From assembly GCF_000275825.1 (NCBI RefSeq), contig NZ_JH719942.1, forward strand, positions 875,600 to 939,599: a DNA stretch of 64,000 nt, written 5' to 3'. A program made the position numbers and the translations under genes. This stretch comes from Saprospira grandis DSM 2844 (GTDB taxonomy: Bacteria > Bacteroidota > Bacteroidia > Chitinophagales > Saprospiraceae). Shown here in pieces: positions 56,415 to 64,000 of the stretch. Under the pieces are notes generated by a model. The model was given only the letters and a program-made list of their open reading frames with translations, searched no databases and was not told where the DNA came from. Every line of letters begins with the position of its first letter. Within the stretch, counting starts at the first letter, position 1.

Positions 56415-57176
56415 ATGCATCGACTAATTATCTTTCTCCTCAGCTTTTTTCCGCTTCTTCTATTGGCCCAAATCAATACCGACCGTCCTACCCAATCCGA
56501 GAGTTCGGCCCTTGTTTCGCCCAAGCAACTACAGCTAGAGCTGGGCAGCAGCTGGCAGCAAGCCACTGATTTACAAGCCTATCAATTGCCTAGTTTTTCT
56601 TGGCGTTACGGCCTCATTAAAGGCTTAGAGTTGCGGGCCTTGGGGCAGCTGCAGCACCTTCGGCCCGAGCAAGAGCCGGCAGAAAATCACTGGAACCTTT
56701 CGGGCCTTCAGCTAGGCACAAAAATGCAGCTTTTTTCTAGCTCTTCTGGCACTTCTGAAGGGGCTTGGGTCAGCCAAATAGCACTTCCTTTTCAAACTTA
56801 TGGGGGAGCGAGCAACTGGGCCTGGACCAACAAATTAGCCTTTAGCCATCAGCTCAATAGCCGACACAATTTGGCCTATAATCTGGGCGCACATTATGCA
56901 GAAGGGGGCCAACATAGCTTTAGCTACACCCTTTGTTGGTCTTATAGTTTGGCCAAGGGCTGGACCGTTTTCCTGGAGCCTTATGGACAGTTTTCACCGC
57001 AAACTAATCCCCAAATTTGGGCCAATACGGGCCTCATTTATTTGATCAATAATAACCTTCAGCTCGATTGTTCTTTTGGCCTAGACCTACAAACGGCCCA
57101 ACAGTATTTTATTGGCCTAGGCCTGAGTAGCCGCTTTTTTGCCCCTTCCTCCCCTAAAGAAGAAGAGGAAGACTAG
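56415..57176 (+). CDS. Transporter-like outer membrane barrel protein (MetA-pathway phenol-degradation-like family)
   Basis: 253 residues. The ATG at 56415 starts a signal peptide (MHRLIIFLLSFFPLLLLAQ), followed by INTDRPTQSESSALVSPKQLQLELG, the opening of the so-called transporter (phenol MetA) family. The rest is a series of amphipathic beta strands (RYGLIKGLELRALGQLQHL, WVSQIALPFQTYGGASNWAWTNKLAF, LNSRHNLAYNLGAHYAEG) that suit a barrel. The tail is acidic (SSPKEEEED). An outer-membrane channel is inferred. Confidence 0.72.
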   Translation: MHRLIIFLLSFFPLLLLAQINTDRPTQSESSALVSPKQLQLELGSSWQQATDLQAYQLPSFSWRYGLIKGLELRALGQLQHLRPEQEPAENHWNLSGLQLGTKMQLFSSSSGTSEGAWVSQIALPFQTYGGASNWAWTNKLAFSHQLNSRHNLAYNLGAHYAEGGQHSFSYTLCWSYSLAKGWTVFLEPYGQFSPQTNPQIWANTGLIYLINNNLQLDCSFGLDLQTAQQYFIGLGLSSRFFAPSSPKEEEED

Positions 57177-57193
57177 TTGTTTTTTTCTTTTTT

Positions 57194-57331
57194 GGGGCTG
57201 CCCCGCCCTGCGGGCGGGTCGGGCTGTGTCGCAGCTCGCAGGTCTGCTCGGCCCTGCAGGCTTTTTCGCTTCGCTTCAAAAGCCTTGGGTCTGCCGCCTA
57301 GCGGCGGCCCTGCTTTCCATCCCTCAGCCGG
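57194..57331 (+). repeat. Modular GC-rich intergenic repeat, copy 20 (subtype 1)
   Basis: GGGGCTGCCCC starts 17 bp after the barrel gene stop codon and the copy ends at CCATCCCTCAGCC. Nothing else is in the 211-bp gap. Confidence 0.87.
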
Positions 57332-57387
57332 GGCCCTCTTCTCTGCGCTTCCCCCTTATATCCTAGCCCCAAAAGTCTACCCCATTT

Positions 57388-57867
57388 ATGCCCTACCTTA
57401 TTTTTCTTTCCCTCTTATTGAGCAGCTCTTTTCTTTTGGCCCAATTGCAGCCTCTACCCGAGGCGGGCGGAGAATTGCTTCTTCAAGGAGATAGTATTTT
57501 TTATATCGCTCCCAAAGCCAGTTATCTCTATCAAGCGGGTCAATTTATTCCCCTAGACAAAGCCCCAAAAGCGCCCCAAAAGAAGCCTGCTCTGGCCTGG
57601 GGTGCCCAAGAGCGATACATTTTGGACCAAAGCCAAAACTTTCGAGCAGGCTATTGGGCCAAAGATTTGGACCAAAGCGAGGCCCTGCTCGAACAAAAGA
57701 AAGCCGAAAGCTGGCAGAGCTTTCGGCTTTTCCTTCCTCCTTATGAGGACGCTTACATTTATAGCCTAATAGAAAAAGAGGAGCAATTGTACCTCTGTCT
57801 CTATCTAGACGAACAACATTTTTTGCAACTTATTGCGGTAGAGCCGCAGCCTCCTTCTCTAAAATAG
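57388..57867 (+). CDS. Small exported protein, unknown
   Basis: 159 residues with a signal peptide (MPYLIFLSLLLSSSFLLAQ) and a Gln/Leu/Lys-rich mature part. No known domain is recognised. The 3' end overlaps the convergent FMO gene by 38 bp, so the last 12 codons are read on both strands. Confidence 0.6.
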   Translation: MPYLIFLSLLLSSSFLLAQLQPLPEAGGELLLQGDSIFYIAPKASYLYQAGQFIPLDKAPKAPQKKPALAWGAQERYILDQSQNFRAGYWAKDLDQSEALLEQKKAESWQSFRLFLPPYEDAYIYSLIEKEEQLYLCLYLDEQHFLQLIAVEPQPPSLK

Positions 57868-59206
57868 AGCGGTAAGTGCTGGTATCTACACAAAAAGGCA
57901 TATTATCCTGCTTTAGGTACTTGTAGCCCGCCGTCATATCTGGATTTGGACCTGCTTTTTTTGCCTTAAAGTCTAGGGCTTCGGCACAGCCCTGTTCTAA
58001 TCCGGCAATAAAATTGGCCACTAAGCGGGCTTGCTCTGCTCGGCCTTCCCAACCTAAGCCCACGGCTTCTACCATTCCCAAAACAAAGAGGTTATCATAT
58101 TGAGGATGAAACATATTGAGGTAGAGCTTGGGCGCCCGTTCTTGCCAGTTGAGCTCCTTTTTATCAATAAAAGGATAATCTAGCTTATAGCCCGTAGCCA
58201 ACATCAAGATATCGTACTCTTCCTTTTGGCCATCTTTAAAATGGACCGTCTGCCCCTCAAACTGCTTAATATCTCCACGGATGTTAATATCACCTTGACC
58301 AATATGCTGTAAAATTAGCGTATTCATTACTGGCCGAGACTCATATACCTTATGGTCGGGAGCAGGAAAACCAAAGTGCTGAAGGTCGCCAACCACCCAC
58401 TTGAGGAGTTTTCCGCCAATCCATTGTTGTAAAGGACGAGGCAGGCGCCATTTTCCACCTAAGGTATCCGAGGGTTTACCCATAATGTATTTGGGCACAA
58501 AATAATAGCCTCTACGGACAGATACGTCTACTTTCGGCGAACGATGGGCCGCATCTACGGCAATATCGCAGCCGCTGTTTCCGGCACCAACAATAAGCAC
58601 CCGCTTACCTTCAAAGATGGCCGCATTTTTATACTGCGAAGAATGCCAGATTTCTCCAGTAAACTCCCCTTTAAACTTAGGGTAATTGGGCTGGGCCAAC
58701 ATGCCATTGGCAATAATGAGCCCCTTGTATAGATGGGTGGAACTTTGGCCATTTTGCTCTACCGTAATCTCCCACTGCTCTCCTTTTCTTTCGGTCTTGA
58801 TCACCTTGGTCTGAAAAGAATAGTGAGGATAAAGATCAAACTCTTGGGCATAAGCCTGAAAATAGCTATACATCTCTCGATGAGAGGGATAGTCGGGCCA
58901 ATGATCTGGCATAGGGAAGTCCTTGAATTCCGTTTTCTTTTTAGAAGAAATCAGGTGAGCTGACTCGTAGACAATGCTATTGGGGTTATTGATATTCCAT
59001 AATCCGCCAACATCGACACCTAGCTCAAAGCCATCAAAAGGAATTCCTTGTTCCTTGAGTGCTTTGGCCGCAGAAATCCCCGAAGGGCCGGCACCAATAA
59101 TAGCATATTTTTTTTCTGTTTGGAGGAGGGATTTGGGGCCGTGAACATTATTCTTGCGATTGGGCACAAATATATAGTTTTGGTGAAAGCGTAACATGCT
59201 AAGCAT
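57830..59206 (-). CDS. Flavin-containing monooxygenase (FMO)
   Basis: About 458 residues from the ATG at 59206. The FAD motif is AIIGAGPSGISAAKALKEQG and the NADPH motif is VLIVGAGNSGCDIAVDAA. The FMO fingerprint is FKGEFTGEIWHSSQYKN (FxGxxxHSxxY/F), and the later LATGY box is MLATGYKLDYPF. FMOs oxidise soft nucleophiles such as amines or sulfides; the substrate is unknown. The frame extends to a TTG at 59248. I use the first ATG (59206), and an ATG at 59197 is also possible. The neighbours give no hint. Confidence 0.9.
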   Translation of the reverse strand: MLSMLRFHQNYIFVPNRKNNVHGPKSLLQTEKKYAIIGAGPSGISAAKALKEQGIPFDGFELGVDVGGLWNINNPNSIVYESAHLISSKKKTEFKDFPMPDHWPDYPSHREMYSYFQAYAQEFDLYPHYSFQTKVIKTERKGEQWEITVEQNGQSSTHLYKGLIIANGMLAQPNYPKFKGEFTGEIWHSSQYKNAAIFEGKRVLIVGAGNSGCDIAVDAAHRSPKVDVSVRRGYYFVPKYIMGKPSDTLGGKWRLPRPLQQWIGGKLLKWVVGDLQHFGFPAPDHKVYESRPVMNTLILQHIGQGDINIRGDIKQFEGQTVHFKDGQKEEYDILMLATGYKLDYPFIDKKELNWQERAPKLYLNMFHPQYDNLFVLGMVEAVGLGWEGRAEQARLVANFIAGLEQGCAEALDFKAKKAGPNPDMTAGYKYLKQDNMPFCVDTSTYRSILEKEAAALPQ

Positions 59207-59427
59207 CTCGCTATAATAGACTTTCTGCCAATAGATAACGGTTTTCAAAAAAAAATGAAAATTTCTACCGTTAAAAAAATCTAATGAATTCGGGAAATCG
59301 TACTAAATAGATTTTTTCTAAAAATATTGCTCTAAAGGGTAACAAAACCTTAAGAATTGTCATCTATACAATAAGTCTTAGGTAAATGTTTATCTAGGAC
59401 CTCTTATCTCACCTAAAGCTTAATTTA

Positions 59428-60492
59428 ATGTCTAGATTATTATTTTTACCCCTACTCTTGTTCTTCTTCTACCAACCGGCAGAAGCTCAACTAATGAACC
59501 GCCTTAAGAAAAAGGCAAAGGCCGGTGTTGCAGGTGTAAAGGCCCAGCCCAAAGCGCCAGAAGACGTCAAAAAACTTTCTGTAGAAGAGCGTCGCGCACT
59601 TTATGCAAAAAATGAAAACTACCAAGTTGTGGTTGGTAACCTTCGCTTTCCCGCCAAAGATGGCCGAGCAGAATCAGAGGTAGCAGGTGCGGCCTTTGCC
59701 GCCAAAATGCCCAATGCCAACTCTATTGATTTGGCCGCGCCCCTAGAGCAAGAAGACCTCATCAAGTTTGTGAGTTTTCCAGAAACTAAAGATTGGGTAG
59801 CTGCTGGCGAGCAGTTTTACTCTATTGTAGAAATGAGCTGCTTTATTTATGACCAAGAGGCTCAAAAAAGCTATAATCCTGGCCAATATCAAAAAGCGGG
59901 AAGAATGCTACAAATGGCTGATGGTAGCTGGATTGTTTATGTGGTCCAAATGCAATCGCCCAGAGAGTTTGGCCCGGTAGAAATGGTGGCCGCTGGCGCA
60001 AAAACCGAAGCTAAAGCCCAAGAATTGTTCAAGGCCCAAAGCTCTATTGATAAGGCCGAAGCCGTAGAAGCTAAAATTAGAGCTTATATGGCTGCCGAAG
60101 AAGCCAAAAAACTAGAAGCCCGCCGCCAAGCAGCGGCCAAAGTGCAGGTTCCTAAAAAAGGTGCTATGGATAAAAATAGCGATCTCCGTGCTTTGTCTAA
60201 AAAATACTTGACTGAGCTTTGCGAAAAAGACGGGACGCCCCTACTCTATTTTCACCTAGAGTCTAATGACTGGACCCCCTACATGAACCAACTCACCTCT
60301 AAGCCTTTTTACCGTTGGTGTAAGGGTGCTTTTGTTCAGAAGAATAAAGACGGAAGTTGCATGCTTCATGGCTTTACGCTCAAGCAGCGTTATGTGGGTG
60401 GAAAATACCATACAGAGATTGAGTTTGGTGGAGTTATCCAGGGCCAGGTGCCTTATGGTAGCTACATCAGCTGCGATAATATTCCGAAATAA
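59428..60492 (+). CDS. Exported protein, unknown
   Basis: 354 residues with a signal peptide (MSRLLFLPLLLFFFYQPAEAQ). After a short basic helix (MNRLKKKAKAGVAGVK) comes a soluble part with an alanine- and lysine-rich helix (KAEAVEAKIRAYMAAEEAKKLEARRQAAAK, ~residues 210-240) and a C-terminal domain with four cysteines (LTELCEKDG, RWCKGAF, SCMLHGF, YISCDNIPK). I do not recognise the family. It stands alone with a terminator behind it. Confidence 0.65.
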   Translation: MSRLLFLPLLLFFFYQPAEAQLMNRLKKKAKAGVAGVKAQPKAPEDVKKLSVEERRALYAKNENYQVVVGNLRFPAKDGRAESEVAGAAFAAKMPNANSIDLAAPLEQEDLIKFVSFPETKDWVAAGEQFYSIVEMSCFIYDQEAQKSYNPGQYQKAGRMLQMADGSWIVYVVQMQSPREFGPVEMVAAGAKTEAKAQELFKAQSSIDKAEAVEAKIRAYMAAEEAKKLEARRQAAAKVQVPKKGAMDKNSDLRALSKKYLTELCEKDGTPLLYFHLESNDWTPYMNQLTSKPFYRWCKGAFVQKNKDGSCMLHGFTLKQRYVGGKYHTEIEFGGVIQGQVPYGSYISCDNIPK

Positions 60493-60509
60493 TCATTTTT
60501 TGGTTTGAT

Positions 60510-60540
60510 GTAAAAGGGGAGCTTAGGCTCCCTTTTTTTT
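60510..60540 (+). terminator. Intrinsic terminator after the exported protein gene
   Basis: GGGAGC-TTA-GGCTCCC followed by eight T residues. Confidence 0.9.
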
Positions 60541-60562
60541 GGCCCATTTTTACGTCTAGAGG

Positions 60563-60700
60563 AGCGAAGCGACTGGCCCAGCGCTGCGGAGTGGGTGGCG
60601 CAAAGCGCCAGACCAAAGCCGCCGCAGGCGGCTGCAGGGCCGAACAGACCTGTGAGCCCCGCAGCATAGCGGCGGCCCAGCGAAGCTGGCCGCGGGCCCC
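60563..60700 (-). repeat. Modular GC-rich intergenic repeat, copy 21 (subtype 3)
   Basis: Minus orientation, GGGGCCCGCGGCC to the GCGCTGCGGAGTGGGTGGC end. It lies directly downstream of the metK terminator. Confidence 0.85.
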
Positions 60701-60706
60701 AAAGCA

Positions 60707-60743
60707 TAAAAAAATAACCAACCCTAATGCTAGAGTTGGTTAT
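60707..60743 (-). terminator. Intrinsic terminator for metK
   Basis: On the minus strand, ATAACCAAC and GTTGGTTAT form a 9-bp stem with a 12-nt loop, followed by seven T residues, 30 bp past the stop codon. Confidence 0.85.
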
Positions 60744-60773
60744 TCTTATGTCTAGAGAAATAGAAAATTTATC

Positions 60774-62027
60774 TTAAAGACCAAAAGCCTTTTTGATATC
60801 TTCTACGCGGTCCAAACGCTCCCAAGTGAAGGTTTCCACTTTGCGTTTTTCCCAGCCCTGAGGCGTCAATACTTCTACCTCTTTCATTTCTGAAGGGCGG
60901 CCCATGTGACCATAAGCAGCGGTTTCAGAATAGATAGGATTGCGTAGGCCGAGGTTGCGAATTACGGCAGAAGGGCGAAGATCGAACAAAGTAGAAAGCG
61001 TTTTAGCAATTTCCCCGTCGTTCATATCTACTTTGGCCGTGCCATAAGTGTCTACAAAAAGACCTACGGGCTCGGCTACACCAATGGCGTAAGCTACCTG
61101 AACGAGTGCTTGATCAGCAACGCCAGCGGCCACCAAGTTTTTGGCGATATGGCGAGTGGCGTAGGCGGCAGAACGGTCTACTTTAGAAGGATCTTTACCA
61201 GAGAAAGCGCCACCACCATGGGCTCCTTTTCCACCATAAGTATCTACAATGATTTTGCGGCCAGTCAAACCAGCATCGCCATGAGGGCCACCAATCACGA
61301 ACTTACCCGTGGGGTTGACATGATAGATGATCTTGTCATCAAAAAGGGCTTGGATGCGCTCGGGCAAGCTTGCTTTTACGCGGGGCACCAAAGTTTCGAT
61401 CACATCCTTTTGGATCTGATTGCGCATGGCTTTCTCCTCTGCAAAATCGTCATGTTGTGTAGACAAAACGATGGTGTTGATGCGGATCGGCTGATTGTCG
61501 TCATTGTACTCAATGGTTACCTGAGACTTGGCATCGGGGCGGAGGTAAGTCATTTCTTTACCCGCCTTGCGAATGTCTGCCAACTCTCTCAACAAACGGT
61601 GAGAAAGGTCTAGGGCCAAAGGCATGTAGTTGTCGGTTTCGTTGGTGGCAAAACCAAACATCATTCCTTGGTCACCAGCGCCTTGTTCCTCTTCTTCACG
61701 TCCTACATCTACGCCCTGCGCGATATCGGCAGATTGTTCGTGGATAGCAGACATGATTCCGCAAGAGTTGTAATCAAATTGATATTCCGCTTTGGTATAA
61801 CCAATTTTATGCAAAGTTTTGCGAATCGCTTTTTGGATATCTACATAAGCTTCTGAGCGAACTTCACCGCCCACAACCACCAAACCTGTGGTCACAAAGC
61901 TTTCACAGGCTACCTTAGAACTAGGATCATTGGCCAAAAAAGCATCTAGGATAGCATCTGAGATTTGGTCGGCTACTTTATCGGGATGCCCCTCAGAGAC
62001 CGACTCTGATGTGAACAAATATGGCAT
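60774..62027 (-). CDS. metK: S-adenosylmethionine synthetase
   Basis: A 417-residue MetK. Signature segments are [25 protein letters not shown] (residues 4-28, ATP and Mg binding), [16 protein letters not shown], and [20 protein letters not shown] (phosphate loop). It makes SAM from methionine and ATP in the cytoplasm. There is no SAM riboswitch that I can recognise in the 165-bp leader region. A TATCTTTG promoter element lies 85 bp upstream of the ATG. The first ATG fits the family start ([13 protein letters not shown]). Confidence 0.97.
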   Translation of the reverse strand: MPYLFTSESVSEGHPDKVADQISDAILDAFLANDPSSKVACESFVTTGLVVVGGEVRSEAYVDIQKAIRKTLHKIGYTKAEYQFDYNSCGIMSAIHEQSADIAQGVDVGREEEEQGAGDQGMMFGFATNETDNYMPLALDLSHRLLRELADIRKAGKEMTYLRPDAKSQVTIEYNDDNQPIRINTIVLSTQHDDFAEEKAMRNQIQKDVIETLVPRVKASLPERIQALFDDKIIYHVNPTGKFVIGGPHGDAGLTGRKIIVDTYGGKGAHGGGAFSGKDPSKVDRSAAYATRHIAKNLVAAGVADQALVQVAYAIGVAEPVGLFVDTYGTAKVDMNDGEIAKTLSTLFDLRPSAVIRNLGLRNPIYSETAAYGHMGRPSEMKEVEVLTPQGWEKRKVETFTWERLDRVEDIKKAFGL

Positions 62028-62111
62028 TGTTTCTCGCTAATTTAAAGTTGTTCAAAAAATATGCAAAGGGCCAAATTTGTCTTTTGGGCGGCCTTCGCTT
62101 CATAAATGCAG

Positions 62112-62119
62112 CAAAGATA
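62112..62119 (-). promoter_or_regulatory. Bacteroidota -7 promoter element for metK
   Basis: TATCTTTG on the minus strand, an exact TAnnTTTG, 85 bp upstream of the metK ATG. Confidence 0.6.
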
Positions 62120-62192
62120 TAAATTTCTGCAAAGGAAGTTAAGCCCACCCCTATTTTGCTAGAAAAAAAGCGGAGAAACAAGCGCCAAGCGA

Positions 62193-63701
62193 TCAGAAAT
62201 CAAAGGCCCGAGCAAAACAAGCCTCGGCCCAGTTTACTTCTTCCTGCTCAAAATGAATAAATTCTTTTTTTAAGGCTCTTTTTGATAAACGCCCCTGATT
62301 CTGTTTTAAAAATTGATGCAATAAACTTATTTCAGCATCTGAGAGCTCCATTTTTTCTAGCAGCCCTCTTTTAAAGCAATCATAAGCTGCCAAGTAAGCC
62401 AATTCTTTGGGAAGCAATTCGGCCTTAATTTGCGCCAAACAACTACAAAAAAACTGAGCTTGCCGACTAACATCAAAGTAGCGATAGTAGTCTGCCGTCT
62501 CATTGCTAATCTGGACATTATGATCTGCCGATTCCCTCCATTCTATAAAAGGTAAAACTGCAGCAGAATAGCTGCTGAGCACCTGATGATATCCTTTTAA
62601 ATCATTAAGTATAGCTGCTGATATAGGCCAAACAGAAGTCTGTACGCCCCTAGCCCCCAATATATGATGAAAAAGATAACGATGTAAACGCCCATTTCCA
62701 TCAACAAAAGGATGAATAAAGACAAAGGCAAAAGCCATTTCTGCAGCCAATAAAACCAAGGGAAACTCTTTCTCTTCTAAATATTCATAACTAGCCAAAT
62801 AACAAGCTAATAAATTCTCTAGATCCGAAGCTTTTGCAGAAATATGCTCTGGCATGGGCTGCCCTGTTGCCCAATCATGCTCTCCTATAAATCCCTCTTG
62901 CTGACGTATACCTAATGCCCGCTTTTGCTTGCCCGCCAAAACAACAGTTTGCAACTCTTCTAATAAAGAAATCGACAAGGGCTGCTGCCCCGCCTGCCCC
63001 AACAAGCGAGCCCAAGCCCAAGCCTGATTTGCCCTAGGCCGCTCTCCTTCTATAGAAAAGGAAGCCCTAGAGTCTTTTAAGACTAAATAGGCGCTCGCTC
63101 GCTCCAAATCTGCGGAATTAAAATTATTTGTCCAGCTAGAAAAACCCTCTGCTATACAGTCATCTAGTTCTTGGCTCCGAAATATTAAAGGGCAAAAACC
63201 TGGCAATCCTGGCAAATTATTCAAAATTCTATGCCGTGCAGAACGCTCTGGCCGAACCCCATACTGCAAACGCTCATCCAACAATAAGCAATAGTTTCCC
63301 CGTTTCAAATCATCTAAAGGCAAATGCTGGCCCATCAACCATTCATACAAAAACCAAATCTTTCGACTGTATTTCCCCCCTGGCGCCAAAGCCAAAAATG
63401 CTAACAGCTCTTTTTCTGCTATAGTCTCAAACAGCTTTTTGAAAAAAAGCAAGTTGATGCCTTCATATTTTAAAGCAAATACCAATTGCGACCATAAATC
63501 ATCTTCTGGCTGATAACGAACAGAAAAAACTCGCCAAGCTTCCGTTTCATATTGTCGATGCTTCAAACTAATTAAAGCCAATTTCTCAGGATAAGGAACG
63601 GCTAATCCTAAAGCATTAATGATAGCCCCATAGCCCACTAAATAGCCCTCTTCAGCAGCCGCACGCCCCCGAAAAACAGTTATCCTTAATGAATATTGCA
63701 T
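62193..63701 (-). CDS. Fic family protein with a possible inhibitory motif
   Basis: 502 residues. The Fic motif IHPFVDGNGRLHRYLF is complete (HxFxDGNGRxxR), at residues ~335-350, so AMPylation or a similar NMP transfer to a hydroxyl is likely. SFSIEGE near residue 212 fits the (S/T)xxxE(G/N) inhibitory motif that precedes the Fic core in class II proteins. The N-terminal ~200 residues are helical and unrecognised, and the C-terminal ~100 resemble a winged-helix region (LSDAEISLLHQFLKQNQGRLSKRALKKEF). The target is unknown. Upstream are two copies of ATTGCATACAA. Confidence 0.88.
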   Translation of the reverse strand: MQYSLRITVFRGRAAAEEGYLVGYGAIINALGLAVPYPEKLALISLKHRQYETEAWRVFSVRYQPEDDLWSQLVFALKYEGINLLFFKKLFETIAEKELLAFLALAPGGKYSRKIWFLYEWLMGQHLPLDDLKRGNYCLLLDERLQYGVRPERSARHRILNNLPGLPGFCPLIFRSQELDDCIAEGFSSWTNNFNSADLERASAYLVLKDSRASFSIEGERPRANQAWAWARLLGQAGQQPLSISLLEELQTVVLAGKQKRALGIRQQEGFIGEHDWATGQPMPEHISAKASDLENLLACYLASYEYLEEKEFPLVLLAAEMAFAFVFIHPFVDGNGRLHRYLFHHILGARGVQTSVWPISAAILNDLKGYHQVLSSYSAAVLPFIEWRESADHNVQISNETADYYRYFDVSRQAQFFCSCLAQIKAELLPKELAYLAAYDCFKRGLLEKMELSDAEISLLHQFLKQNQGRLSKRALKKEFIHFEQEEVNWAEACFARAFDF

Positions 63702-63736
63702 ACAAAACAGCTTAGTTTATGAAAATTGCATACAAT
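63696..63736. repeat. Direct repeat ATTGCATACAA at the fic start
   Basis: ATTGCATACAA occurs at 63696-63706 (overlapping the start codon) and at 63726-63736, with a 30-bp period. It is a possible operator pair or a small duplication. Confidence 0.45.
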
Positions 63737-63780
63737 TTAAGGCTTAAGTTGTAAAAATACTATCATTAGTTTCTTTTTTT

Positions 63781-63920
63781 GGGGCTGCCCCGGCCAAAGG
63801 CCAGGTCGGGCTGTGTCGTGGCTCGCAGGTCTGCTCGGCCCTGCGGCGCAAAGCGCCTTGGTCTGCGGCTGCGCCGCCCCACTTTCCATCCCTCAGCCGA
63901 TGCAGGCCAAGGCCTGCATA
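63781..63920 (+). repeat. Modular GC-rich intergenic repeat, copy 22 (subtype 1)
   Basis: GGGGCTGCCCC...TGTGTCGTGGCTCGCAGG...CTTTCCATCCCTCAGCC, followed by small palindromes. The 80 bp beyond contain AAAGCGGGCC-AC-GGCCCGCTTT (about 63952-63973), a perfect hairpin. Confidence 0.85.
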
Positions 63921-64000
63921 AAAGCGGCAGGCTATCGCCTATTTTATATAAAGCGGGCCACGGCCCGCTTTGGGTTGGACCAATTTGGCCCAGGCAGCCC

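Noticed and set aside
62028-62192. SAM riboswitch upstream of metK
   Set aside because: The leader has a promoter element but no recognisable SAM-I, SAM-II or SAM-IV core or long P1 stem.

Overview
The window looks like a chromosome segment of a Bacteroidota bacterium of the family Saprospiraceae, most probably the genus Saprospira. This is inferred from family knowledge and not from a database hit. The clues are a crtI-crtB-lycopene cyclase operon of the type expected for saproxanthin producers, Bacteroidota-type families (DUF3822 next to rsmD, CcmD/CcsA, a PorG-like DUF6089 barrel, BshA for bacillithiol), several promoters carrying the Bacteroidota -7 motif TAnnTTTG, and weak Shine-Dalgarno sequences. 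Most of the window is ordinary core genome. It is interrupted about every 3 kb by a GC-rich modular intergenic repeat, of which I count 22 copies, 11 in each orientation.

Layout. 1-7.2 kb: the end of a DEAD-box helicase gene, an Lrp/AsnC regulator beside glutamate dehydrogenase, ccmD/ccsA for cytochrome c maturation, and rsmD with DUF3822 and a membrane-anchored protein. 7.8-12.3 kb: the carotenoid operon, then a HisC-like protein that lacks the PLP-binding lysine. 12.7-20 kb: a tandem D-Ala-D-Ala ligase fusion, a FecA-like TonB receptor and an HTTM membrane protein. 20-26.6 kb: an outer-membrane barrel, a PemK/MazF-like pair, tRNA-Arg(TCT), an M14-like deacylase, fdx-iscX and a COG0523 metallochaperone. 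26.8-36.9 kb: an M20 dipeptidase, RidA/FkbM, an M61 peptidase, a zinc-ribbon protein with two paralogous membrane proteins, recO and two glycosyltransferases. 37-42.1 kb: rimP-nusA and infB.

42.5-47.1 kb is the accessory island, AT-rich compared with its surroundings. It holds a secreted PT-HINT polymorphic-toxin-like gene followed, before disruption, 14 nt later by a duplicated-domain gene that is a candidate immunity gene. A degenerate IS5-family copy has inserted exactly between them, leaving a 9-bp target duplication. A second copy lies upstream of the toxin gene. The toxin's apparent ATG is out of frame because of a 9-nt T tract right after it.

47.2-64 kb: a GNAT acetyltransferase, an SDR oxidoreductase, a sigma-54 activator with a CARF-like N-terminal region, a cyclophilin, bshA, DUF2256, a long GAPDH, several small secreted proteins, an FMO, metK and a Fic protein.

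The strongest leads are the toxin/immunity island, the CARF-like sigma-54 regulator, the lysine-less HisC homolog, the modular repeat family that abuts stop codons, and the terminator in the leader of rimP-nusA with a separate promoter for infB.
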